DNA of 12,394 nucleotides from Candidatus Dadabacteria bacterium (GTDB lineage: Bacteria; Bdellovibrionota_C; UBA2361; J135): positions 1-12,394 of the forward strand of contig RFKT01000106.1 of NCBI GenBank assembly GCA_003694225.1, given 5' to 3'. Positions 1 through 6,434 of the stretch are shown here, piece by piece. The notes below the pieces were generated by a model. That model had not been told where the DNA came from, did no database searches, and saw nothing but the letters and a program-made list of their open reading frames with translations. Numbering within the stretch: position 1 is the stretch's first letter; the number at the start of each line of letters is the position of its first letter. Made by a program: the position numbers and the translations under genes.

Positions 1-573
1 ATCCAGCAAATATCTCCCTTTCCCATGAGGTTTTCCATCGTAATTTTTTAAGGCGTCCTTTCCCATATGGCGATATGCTATTCCTCCAACAACCCTTATT
101 CGATAAGGTACACAGGGAATATTCATACCGCTTGCTACCATAGATCCTAAAGACTTTCCTTCAAGATCCGTTTCAAAAGCCTCCACAGTACGCCCAAAGT
201 AGTCGCGATAGCTCAATGGAAGCTTCCCTTTTCTTATAAAAAGCTTGTCCAATAACACCTTGTCCTTATCGCCGCCCTTAAGTTTACGGCCTTTCTTCTC
301 CGTCCTGTTCTCAGCGCATAACGGTATAGGTCTATACCGAAAAGAAGGCTTTTCTTTTGCAATAGCCTTTATACGTTTTTGGGCTTTATGAATTGCTTCT
401 AATGACCTCTTTGTAAAGAACTCTTCCTGAGAGAATTCGCCAAGTGATTTAAAATTCCTTTTCTTGTTTCCAATCTGCTTATAGACGAATTTATTCCCTG
501 TAGTAGATCTCTCTGCTATTGCGTAAAAAGGCAAATGAATAAGGAAGATAAACAATAAAAACCGTTTTAGCAT
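1..573 (-). CDS. Exported protein of unknown function, N-terminal part, runs off the left edge
   Basis: An uninterrupted reading frame of 191 codons starts with ATG at 573 and is still open at base 1, so only the N-terminal part is present. Residues 1-20 look like a cleavable signal peptide: MLKR, a hydrophobic run (FLLFIFLIHLPFY), then AIA before ER, a good signal peptidase I site. Residues 21 to about 110 are rich in Lys and Arg (for example FKSLGEF, AQKRIKAIAKEKP). The later part (YFGRTVEAFE, MNIPCVPYRIRVVGG) looks globular, with cysteines near residues 87 and 154. I recognise no family. A purine-rich AAGGGGAGGAG lies about 23 bases before the ATG, too far for a standard ribosome site, but no other start codon fits the frame in between. 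The gene follows the hybrid kinase on the same strand after 155 bases and may have its own promoter. That it is a gene is likely; its function is unknown. Confidence 0.75.
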   Translation of the reverse strand, partial: MLKRFLLFIFLIHLPFYAIAERSTTGNKFVYKQIGNKKRNFKSLGEFSQEEFFTKRSLEAIHKAQKRIKAIAKEKPSFRYRPIPLCAENRTEKKGRKLKGGDKDKVLLDKLFIRKGKLPLSYRDYFGRTVEAFETDLEGKSLGSMVASGMNIPCVPYRIRVVGGIAYRHMGKDALKNYDGKPHGKGRYLLD

Positions 574-607
574 TTCAACCGTAAACCCAGATAATACTCC
601 TCCCCTT

Positions 608-636
608 ATTATATGGATATTAGCTGATCTTGTAAT
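608..636 (-). promoter_or_regulatory. Possible sigma-70 type promoter for the exported-protein gene
   Basis: On the minus strand a perfect TATAAT (613-608) lies 17 bases downstream of ATTACA (636-631), which matches four of six bases of TTGACA. Transcription would start near 601, giving a leader of about 28 bases before the ATG at 573. The site lies in the 155-base gap after the hybrid kinase. No clear terminator is visible in that gap, so read-through from the kinase gene is also possible. Confidence 0.35.
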
Positions 637-640
637 TTTG

Positions 641-651
641 TAACATTGTTA
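641..651. repeat. Short dyad next to the possible -35 box
   Basis: TAACA-T-TGTTA is a perfect 5-base inverted repeat around one central base, lying immediately upstream of the proposed -35 hexamer of the exported-protein gene. That position would suit an activator or repressor site. Arms this short arise by chance in AT-rich DNA. Confidence 0.2.
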
Positions 652-728
652 AAGAAATGAAAGACATTTTTCGCTGCAAAATCAAGGGGATAATTCAGCT
701 TTACACAATTGTCAGTAAAAGGACGGTT

Positions 729-3104
729 TTATACCTTAGGGGTTATTTTTCCTTCCGCTGCTTCCTGCGCTTTCTTAAGGAGCTCCCTTCTGTTTACAGG
801 CTTCGTAATAAAATCATCCATACCCTTTTTAAGGCATTCCTCCCTATGTTCCGCAAAGGCATGTGCGGTAAGGGCTATTATCGGGATCCTATGGCCGTTT
901 TCCATCTCCCGTATTTTCTCTGTAGCCTCAAGACCTCCCATTACAGGCATCTGAATATCCATAAAGACTAAATCAATCTTTTCCTTCCTTACAATATCAA
1001 TGGCTTCCTTACCGTTGCCTGCCACAATAACATTATAACCCTGCTTGGTTAGCATCCGCGCAACTAACTTCTGGTTTACGAGATTATCCTCTACAACAAG
1101 AATATTTATAGATTTAGTGCTCTCCTTGTTTTCATGAGCCTTTATCTCACTTTCAGTCCCTTGACCAAGCGATACGGGGTGGAGCTCAGAAGGTGCAACA
1201 GGGCAAAACATTTTATCTCCTTCCTTCATATTAACAGTAAAGAAAAACTTGCTTCCCTTGCCGGGCTTGCTTTCTACCCAGATACGCCCTCCAAAGAGCT
1301 TCACAATGTGCGCACAGATTGCCAGCCCAAGACCTGTACCGCCATATTCCCTCGTAACAGAGCCGTCAGCCTGAATAAATGGGTCGAATATAGCCTTATG
1401 TTTTTCCTCTGGTATACCAATACCTGTATCAGATACACAAAAAGATAGGGTTAATGAGCCGTCTTTCTTACGGGTGTGAAGTTTAACAGAAATGATGATT
1501 TCCCCCTCTTGAGTGAATTTCACAGCATTGGAAAGAAGATTAGCCACAACCTGTATCAATTTGAATTTATCTCCGTAGAGAATATCAGGTACATCATCAG
1601 CTATCTGAGCTCTTATATACACGCCTGAAGAAGCGCTCACCAAAGTCCTTTTAACCACTGTCTTGATCTCTTCCCTTATTGAAAACGGCGCGTTTTCGAG
1701 CTCTACACTGCCGGATGACACCTTCGAAAAATCCAATACATCATCTATCAGTCGCAACAGAATTTCAGATGAAGATTTAAGTATATCTACATACTCCCGC
1801 TGTTCATCAGAGAGACTCGTTCCGCTTAAAAGCTCAGAGAACCCAACTATGCCGTTAAGGGGAGTTCGTATCTCATGGCTTACATTCGCCAGAAACTGTA
1901 GTCTTAGCTCCGCTGATTTTATAGCCTCCTCCCTTGCCTTAATAAGGTCATCTATCCTCTCCATTACAACTATAACCCCCCCGATGTCCCCTTCAGGCTC
2001 AAGCCATGGCTGAACAGCAAAGCTGACATACCCATTAGAACCGTCAGAGAGCACTATCTGCTCTTCACTCTCAGAAACTACCTCACCCCTCAGTCCTTTT
2101 TTAAGGTATTCCTTCCACTTTTGTGATTTATCCGGGAAAATATCAAAGAAGTTTTTCCTAAGAATCTGGCTCTCACCCGAGCTAAAATCCTTTTTCCACA
2201 TCTTGCTATTGCCAAGAAACCTTAAACCCTTATCCAGCATAGCTATAGGAACAGGAGCCACAGAGATAATCTGGCGCAACTGTTCCTGCTCCCTTAAAAG
2301 GGCCTCTTCTGCTCTCTTTCTTTGAGCTATCTCCTGCTCAAGTACAAGGGTTCTTTCTTTAACCCTCTCTTCTAGCCTGTCCCGGGCATCGATCAAAGCC
2401 TTCTCCCTGCTTTGGATAATATCAGCCATCTTATTGTACCCGCTAACAAGTACTCCTATCTCATCCTGCCCCGTCACAGGAATCCTAACAGAGTAATTTC
2501 CTTTCTCTGAGATCTCCCTCAAAGCATCAGAGAGCATAGTTAGAGGCTTCATAATATACCTTTGAAATCTTGCCGCCCCATAAGCGGCAAACACAAAGCC
2601 CACTGCAGCTATAAAGAGCACAAACCACAAAAACTCTTTTATCTGCTGTTTTAGGCTAAGAGTCCGACTCTTAAGATACACATACCCTATAAGCTGACCA
2701 TCAAGGGTTACAGGTTTTTTTATATATACATATCCATTCTTAAACTTGTATGGCTTAGTTAATACCTTTAAGTCGATATCAGCTTTTCCGCCTTTGGCGG
2801 AGCTATAATGCGCAAAAACTTTTCCATCCCTGCCCACCAAATATGCTGATTCCACCTCCTTTTCAATGGAAAGCTTTTGCAGCAACTCTTGCGCCGCTGT
2901 TGTGTCATTAAAGACGATTGCCGCAGTCGAGCTGTTGGCTATAAGATCTGATACCACAGACAACTGAACAATCTTACTGCTCCTTAAAACTTTATATTGA
3001 TAAAACACAAGAGGTAGCGAAACCAAAAGGAGCACCGTTACAGCTATAGCCATCGGTATGGCAATAAGCTTGGTTCTTAGTGAAAAGTTCCTTGCAATAT
3101 CCAC
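729..3104 (-). CDS. Membrane hybrid sensor histidine kinase (CHASE8-HAMP-PAS-HisKA-HATPase-receiver)
   Basis: The protein has 791 residues. After a membrane segment (about 11-36) comes an extracytoplasmic CHASE8-type domain (about 50-150; LIANSSTAAIVFND, GKVFAHY). A second membrane segment (about 158-178), a HAMP linker (180-235), a coiled coil (235-278) and a PAS domain (278-385) follow. HisKA carries the autophosphorylated His410 in HEIRTPLNG. The ATPase domain has the N box NLLSNAVKF (Asn526), SDTGIGIP and GGTGLGLA. A C-terminal receiver (667-785) has acidic residues in VVED, phosphoacceptor Asp716, Thr746 and Lys768. It should autophosphorylate and pass phosphate to its own receiver, then to an HPt protein; none is fused, and a free one is encoded just upstream. 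The start is GTG at 3104; an in-frame stop lies two codons further upstream, and only a weak AGGT precedes the start. The ligand is not predictable. The family assignment is secure. Confidence 0.95.
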   Translation of the reverse strand: MDIARNFSLRTKLIAIPMAIAVTVLLLVSLPLVFYQYKVLRSSKIVQLSVVSDLIANSSTAAIVFNDTTAAQELLQKLSIEKEVESAYLVGRDGKVFAHYSSAKGGKADIDLKVLTKPYKFKNGYVYIKKPVTLDGQLIGYVYLKSRTLSLKQQIKEFLWFVLFIAAVGFVFAAYGAARFQRYIMKPLTMLSDALREISEKGNYSVRIPVTGQDEIGVLVSGYNKMADIIQSREKALIDARDRLEERVKERTLVLEQEIAQRKRAEEALLREQEQLRQIISVAPVPIAMLDKGLRFLGNSKMWKKDFSSGESQILRKNFFDIFPDKSQKWKEYLKKGLRGEVVSESEEQIVLSDGSNGYVSFAVQPWLEPEGDIGGVIVVMERIDDLIKAREEAIKSAELRLQFLANVSHEIRTPLNGIVGFSELLSGTSLSDEQREYVDILKSSSEILLRLIDDVLDFSKVSSGSVELENAPFSIREEIKTVVKRTLVSASSGVYIRAQIADDVPDILYGDKFKLIQVVANLLSNAVKFTQEGEIIISVKLHTRKKDGSLTLSFCVSDTGIGIPEEKHKAIFDPFIQADGSVTREYGGTGLGLAICAHIVKLFGGRIWVESKPGKGSKFFFTVNMKEGDKMFCPVAPSELHPVSLGQGTESEIKAHENKESTKSINILVVEDNLVNQKLVARMLTKQGYNVIVAGNGKEAIDIVRKEKIDLVFMDIQMPVMGGLEATEKIREMENGHRIPIIALTAHAFAEHREECLKKGMDDFITKPVNRRELLKKAQEAAEGKITPKV

Positions 3105-3226
3105 AATTAGTTACCTAGCGACTCTCGCCCCTCATAAGATATATGCCTTCAGCCACTGCAAACTATACCTTCGAGATCCTAGTCAATAGACCTGCTCCCC
3201 ATGCTGAAGGTACACCTTCTCTCTCC
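3105..3226 (-). other. Leader of the hybrid kinase gene with competing inverted repeats and a tiny reading frame
   Basis: Read on the minus strand, GAAGGT (3219-3214) is followed by ACCTTCAGC (3211-3203), then GAAGGT (3172-3167), then GCTGAAGG (3153-3146). The second element can pair with any of the other three: six bases with the first or third, eight with the fourth. The pairings exclude one another. Near the start codon, GCGA-GAG-TCGC (3128-3118) forms a small hairpin. A 13-codon frame starting with GTG (MAEGIYLMRGESR, 3156 to stop at 3115), or its last six codons from the ATG at 3135, ends 10 bases before the kinase GTG. This is consistent with a structured regulatory leader, but no known riboswitch class is recognised. 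Confidence 0.3.
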
Positions 3227-3252
3227 TCAAGATATATAATCAAGATATATAA
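3227..3252. repeat. Perfect tandem 13-base repeat upstream of the hybrid kinase
   Basis: TCAAGATATATAA occurs twice head to tail (3227-3239 and 3240-3252), with a partial third occurrence, AAGATATAT, at 3136-3144. The repeat is AT-rich and sits 120 to 150 bases before the kinase start, where regulator sites or promoter elements could lie. No convincing -35/-10 pair was found in it. Confidence 0.5.
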
Positions 3253-3299
3253 TAATGTAATTCGGCAAAATTAAAGGAAAATATAAGAATATCTAATTA

Positions 3300-3317
3300 G
3301 GTAATTGTAGAATTACC
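3300..3317. repeat. AT-rich hairpin downstream of the second HPt gene
   Basis: GGTAATT (3300-3306) and AATTACC (3311-3317) form a perfect 7-base stem with a 4-base loop, 17 bases past the stop codon of the HPt gene. The stem is weak and no T-run follows on the minus strand, so it is a poor terminator candidate. It may be a protein site or mark an mRNA end. Confidence 0.3.
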
Positions 3318-3334
3318 CAGTAAAAACTAAAGAC

Positions 3335-3637
3335 TCAACCTCCCTTAAGTGCCTCAACCTCAGCCGTGAGCCTATCTAATAGATTGATTATATTGGAGAT
3401 ATCGTCCCTTCTTGTCGCAGCCATCTCAAGCTCAGCCGAAATTGCCCCCACAGAGTCAAACCCAAACATCTTTGCTCCTTTTAATTTGTGAGAAAGTTCC
3501 CTTATCCTATCAAATTCCCTTAAATTTACGGCTGAACGGAGTTCATCCACCTTGGCGGGAAGCCTCTCAAGATACCTGCTTATTATCTCAGTATAATCCT
3601 TATCCTCCATCTGACTATCCCGCCTTGAAGCCGTCAT
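3335..3637 (-). CDS. Free-standing HPt phosphotransfer protein, likely partner of the hybrid kinase
   Basis: This 100-residue protein is a single histidine phosphotransfer domain. The signature LSHKLKGAKMFGF places the phosphoacceptor at His50, followed by Lys51 and Gly54 as in the family, and the predicted helices (14-34, 40-58, 62-75, 78-97) match a four-helix bundle. Such proteins shuttle phosphate between receiver domains in the cytoplasm. The next gene on the same strand encodes a hybrid kinase that ends in a receiver and has no HPt of its own, so the two probably form a relay; this is inferred from gene order. The relay's final receiver is not visible here, unless it is CheY or CheB. 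Start: ATG at 3637 is used; Met10 (3610) is an alternative, and neither has a strong ribosome site. An in-frame stop near 3677 limits further extension. Confidence 0.85.
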   Translation of the reverse strand: MTASRRDSQMEDKDYTEIISRYLERLPAKVDELRSAVNLREFDRIRELSHKLKGAKMFGFDSVGAISAELEMAATRRDDISNIINLLDRLTAEVEALKGG

Positions 3638-3672
3638 TCCGGCAATCGCCCAAATGGAAACATTATTTCGGA

Positions 3673-3688
3673 ATCCTTAAAGAAGGAT
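3673..3688. repeat. Dyad in the divergent gap between the HPt gene and the plus-strand gene
   Basis: ATCCTT (3673-3678) and AAGGAT (3683-3688) form a perfect 6-base inverted repeat with a 4-base spacer in the 66-base divergent gap. On the plus strand the right arm contains AGAAGGA, the only purine-rich ribosome-site candidate of the small gene, 16 bases before its ATG. The dyad could be an operator shared by both genes or could mask that site in the mRNA. Confidence 0.3.
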
Positions 3689-3703
3689 ATCACATCATAT
3701 GAA

Positions 3704-4075
3704 ATGCAAAAAGTCATTTTACTGAAGATATTAATAGAGATGGAAACAAAGCTTTCATTAGAAACGTTGTCAGACGCTGCAGCATTGCTCGCCATGCTGG
3801 AAGAGATAGTGGCTCCAGGAAAGGAAGGCGAAATTAAAAAGATTCTCCCTGGAATAAGAATTACCCTGAAAAACGCTAGAACATCGATCATTGAAATTTA
3901 TAAACAGCTAAATTCCGCCAGGCTCAAGGCGGCACGCCAAAAGATTGAAACAATGAAAAAAGAGCGGCTGGAAAGGGAGCAAAAGAAGGCCAACGGAAAA
4001 GGAAGCGCCCAAGCGCCCGTTGCCGCTACAAGCGGCTCTCTTCTTCACAGCACAATTGAAAAGATGATCGAGTAA
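3704..4075 (+). CDS. Small helical protein of unknown function, opposite in direction to its neighbours
   Basis: This is the only plus-strand gene I accept, 123 residues long. Residues 14-75 are predicted helical with regular hydrophobic spacing (LETLSDAAALLAMLEEIV, IKKILPGIRITLKNARTSI). Residues 70-98 are a highly charged, probably coiled-coil helix (RQKIETMKKERLEREQKK). An Ala/Gly/Ser-rich linker and a short terminal helix (LLHSTIEKMIE) follow. There is no signal peptide and no family I recognise. Codon positions look coding: purines dominate first positions, and it overlaps no accepted gene. It diverges from the HPt gene (66 bases) and converges on cheR (10 bases). Start: ATG at 3704; Met13 at 3740 is an alternative that would drop the hydrophobic first residues, and both have poor ribosome sites. 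A role with the chemotaxis or phosphorelay genes is possible from position only. Confidence 0.65.
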   Translation: MQKVILLKILIEMETKLSLETLSDAAALLAMLEEIVAPGKEGEIKKILPGIRITLKNARTSIIEIYKQLNSARLKAARQKIETMKKERLEREQKKANGKGSAQAPVAATSGSLLHSTIEKMIE

Positions 4076-4085
4076 GTAAAGCCCC

Positions 4086-4913
4086 TTATTGTCCGATCCT
4101 ATAACAGGCACAGTTATCTTCAAAGACATGACGCTCCAAACTGTTATCAATGTTTAGAGTAGTTTCTGCCGTGCCTAAAAAGAGGTATCCATCCCGCCTC
4201 ATTGTGTTCTTAACATTAGCCAATATTTTTTTCTTTGTCTCAAGATCAAAATAAATCATAACATTTCGAAGGAAAACTATATCTGGCGTCGGAAGGGAAT
4301 ATCTGGAATCGAGAAGATTAAATTCAACAAATTCTGTAAGGGTACGAACACTATCTTTTAACAGCCACCTGTCTCCCTCTTTGATAAAATACTTTAGAAG
4401 ATATGAAACAGGAAGGCCCCTGTTTACCTCAAACTGTGAGTAAGTCCCACTCTTAGCCTTTTCCAACACCTCCCGTGAATAGTCAGCCCCTATAATCTTC
4501 AGATCCCAAGAAGCAAGCTGAGGGAAGTGCTCCCTTATCACCATAGCTATGCTGTATGCCTCCTGTCCTGTGGCGCAGGCAAGGCTCCAAATGCAGATTC
4601 TCCTTTCTCCCTGCCTTCTCTGAATTATATCGGGTAATACTACTTTTCTAAGCGCTTCAAAAGGTGCAACATCCCTAAAGAAATAGGTTTCATTTGTTGT
4701 AAGGGACTCCAAAACCTTCTTCTCTAAAGCCGCGTCCCTTCCGCGCCTAATAGTTTCAATCAGCTCTTCTATAGAACCAATGCCCTCATTCCGCAAAAGG
4801 TCGCTTAGCCTCGTCTCTACAAAATAAACCTTCTCATCAGAAAGGACTATGCCTGTCTTTTGGTGCAGGAGATCTGCAACGAAGCGAAAATTATCTAGAG
4901 TAATTATCTCCAT
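4086..4913 (-). CDS. cheR: Chemotaxis protein methyltransferase CheR
   Basis: CheR transfers methyl groups from S-adenosylmethionine to glutamates on chemoreceptors, the slow arm of adaptation. From ATG at 4913 it has 275 residues, normal for the family. The N-terminal helical CheR domain (about 1-70) leads into the conserved TTNETYFFRD. The methyltransferase fold follows, with the cofactor-binding ACATGQEAYS, the acidic IIGADYS and the late motif FLRNVMIYFD. A TTG at 4922 gives a frame three codons longer, but it has no ribosome site; ATG at 4913 is preceded by GAGGG, although only two bases away, so the choice is moderately sure. It follows cheB after 16 bases and closes the che block. The neighbouring receptor ends in [10 protein letters not shown] and has no C-terminal tethering pentapeptide of the NWETF type, so CheR probably acts without that tether. 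Confidence 0.95.
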   Translation of the reverse strand: MEIITLDNFRFVADLLHQKTGIVLSDEKVYFVETRLSDLLRNEGIGSIEELIETIRRGRDAALEKKVLESLTTNETYFFRDVAPFEALRKVVLPDIIQRRQGERRICIWSLACATGQEAYSIAMVIREHFPQLASWDLKIIGADYSREVLEKAKSGTYSQFEVNRGLPVSYLLKYFIKEGDRWLLKDSVRTLTEFVEFNLLDSRYSLPTPDIVFLRNVMIYFDLETKKKILANVKNTMRRDGYLFLGTAETTLNIDNSLERHVFEDNCACYRIGQ

Positions 4914-4929
4914 AGCCCTCAACTAATTA

Positions 4930-6000
4930 TTAATATCTATCTTCTCGAACTATAGCCCTTTGATTTGCCAGCCGTTCCAACTCTGTAGCAATCTCGCATA
5001 AAGGCAGAACAGCGTCAGCAAGCCCTTCCTGTACCACATAACCTGGCATTCCCCACACAACGCTTGTAGCCTCATCCTGAGCAATCACGTACCCGCCAGC
5101 TTCTTTTATCCATCTACAACCGTTGCACCCGTCCTTTCCCATACCTGTAAGAATCACAGCTATAACATCCCCGCCATAGACAGGAGGGACAGATCTAAAG
5201 AGCACATCCACTGCTGGACGGCACGAATTTTCATAAGGCCCCTTTTGTATCTTTACCGTTTCCGGACAACCTTTCGAAACCTCCATATGAAAATCGCCGG
5301 GCGCTATATAAACTACCCCCGGCACAATCTCCATGCCCGCTTGAGCCTCAACCACAGACAGCTGGGACTTTTCATCAAGCCTCTCAGCCAAACACTGGGT
5401 AAACATAGGCGGCATATGTTGTACAACCAATATCGGCGCGGGAAATGTCTTTGAAAGGCGTGGTATCACTTCAGCCAAGGCATTGGGTCCACCTGTAGAA
5501 ACCCCAATCACGACAGCCCTTACAGAAAAGGGCGTCAGCATAGCCAATGCCTGCTTAATAGGGCTTCCTGCCGAAACCCTAGCACTGGGACTTCCCTGCC
5601 CGCAGAGGCTCCTTATCTTTGATACCAACTCCTTTCCAACAGCGTCTTTACCCTTTCCACCATCTAGGCCTGAAGGCTTGCAAACATAGTCCGAAGCTCC
5701 GAAGCTTAAGGCGTTTATAGTTATCTCGGCCGCCTTTTTAGTAAAAGCGCTGCACATTATAACCGGAAGGTTTGGATAATCCTTTCTTATCTCCTTTAAC
5801 GTCTCAAGACCTCCCAGAACCGGCATTTCAACATCCAGCGTTACAATGTCAGGATTAAGGTGTGGAATTTTTTGAAGGGCTATCTTTCCGTTCGGAGCTG
5901 TGCCTACAACCTCTATATCAGGGTCTGAGGCAAGCATATCCGAAAGCATCTTCCTTGCAATGACAGCATCATCTACTACGAGAACCCTAGTTTTGGGCAC
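4930..6000 (-). CDS. cheB: Chemotaxis response regulator and protein-glutamate methylesterase/deamidase CheB
   Basis: CheB removes methyl groups from (and deamidates) chemoreceptors when phosphorylated by CheA, opposing CheR. The 356-residue protein has a full N-terminal receiver (1-125) with acidic Asp10-Asp11, phosphoacceptor Asp56 in TLDVEMP, Ser84 and Lys108 (VCKPS). A linker (about 126-158) joins it to the methylesterase domain, whose catalytic triad is all visible: Ser168 in GVSTGGP, His195 in VQHMPP and Asp290 in LTGMGKDG. The start codon is GTG at 6000, preceded by AGAGG with eight bases of spacing. It lies 30 bases after cheY and 16 before cheR. All key residues are present, so an active enzyme is expected. 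Confidence 0.97.
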   Translation of the reverse strand: MPKTRVLVVDDAVIARKMLSDMLASDPDIEVVGTAPNGKIALQKIPHLNPDIVTLDVEMPVLGGLETLKEIRKDYPNLPVIMCSAFTKKAAEITINALSFGASDYVCKPSGLDGGKGKDAVGKELVSKIRSLCGQGSPSARVSAGSPIKQALAMLTPFSVRAVVIGVSTGGPNALAEVIPRLSKTFPAPILVVQHMPPMFTQCLAERLDEKSQLSVVEAQAGMEIVPGVVYIAPGDFHMEVSKGCPETVKIQKGPYENSCRPAVDVLFRSVPPVYGGDVIAVILTGMGKDGCNGCRWIKEAGGYVIAQDEATSVVWGMPGYVVQEGLADAVLPLCEIATELERLANQRAIVREDRY

Positions 6001-6030
6001 AGGAAAAACCTCTCAGATTAAGTAGCTCAG

Positions 6031-6396
6031 TCAGATCTGTATTCCTATAAGCCGCATCTTATCTAAAACCATATCCTTAGTGAAAGGCTTCATTATATAC
6101 TCATTCGCTCCGGCATCTATTGCCTTTCCAACCTTATCGATATCCGTCTCGGTTGTTACCATAATTATCTTTATATCCTTACACTCCTCTCTCTGCCTTA
6201 CCTCGTTAACAAGCTCAAGCCCATCCATAACCGGCATATTCCAGTCAACGATAGCAAGGTGCACCTCGCCTGAATCAATACACTTAAGCGCCTCCTCCCC
6301 ATTTTCGGCTTCCAACACATCACACCCCATATCCCGAAACATGCCTGCCAAAATAAGCCTTGTAGCAGTTGAATCATCAACTATTAATACCTTCAT
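6031..6396 (-). CDS. cheY: Chemotaxis response regulator CheY (single receiver domain)
   Basis: This 121-residue protein is a lone receiver domain with every active-site residue: Asp7 and Asp8 (LIVDDS), phosphoacceptor Asp51 (VDWNMPVMDGL, the WNMP pattern typical of CheY), Thr81 (MVTTE) and Lys103 (MKPF). Tyr100 sits where the switch Tyr106 of E. coli CheY lies. Phosphorylated by CheA, it would normally bind the flagellar switch; no motility genes are in the window, so a twitching or other output cannot be excluded. The ATG has a strong ribosome site, AGGAGGAG, six bases upstream (6410-6403). It sits between the receptor gene (38 bases) and cheB (30 bases). No CheY phosphatase is encoded nearby. 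Confidence 0.97.
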   Translation of the reverse strand: MKVLIVDDSTATRLILAGMFRDMGCDVLEAENGEEALKCIDSGEVHLAIVDWNMPVMDGLELVNEVRQREECKDIKIIMVTTETDIDKVGKAIDAGANEYIMKPFTKDMVLDKMRLIGIQI

Positions 6397-6434
6397 AGAT
6401 TGCTCCTCCTACACTATAAAAACCCATATGCTTC

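Noticed and set aside
1663-2013. Plus-strand open frame of 116 codons
   Set aside because: It is antisense to the HisKA and PAS region of the hybrid kinase, which carries clear motifs; the product is a Ser-rich shadow.
3130-3225. Cyclic di-GMP (GEMM) riboswitch or tRNA-like element before the hybrid kinase
   Set aside because: The conserved GEMM core was not found, and the CTTCGAGATCC stretch is not flanked by matching T-arm and acceptor stems.
3412-3702. Plus-strand open frame of 96 codons
   Set aside because: It is antisense to the HPt gene with its clear LSHKLKG motif; the translation is Pro/Gln/Ser-rich with no structure.
3634-3891. Minus-strand open frame of 85 codons
   Set aside because: It competes with the plus-strand gene at 3704-4075 and overlaps the HPt start. 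The plus-strand frame has better coding character and a plausible helical product.
4076-4085. Bidirectional terminator between the small gene and cheR
   Set aside because: Only 10 bases separate the two stop codons, and no inverted repeat with a T-run spans them.
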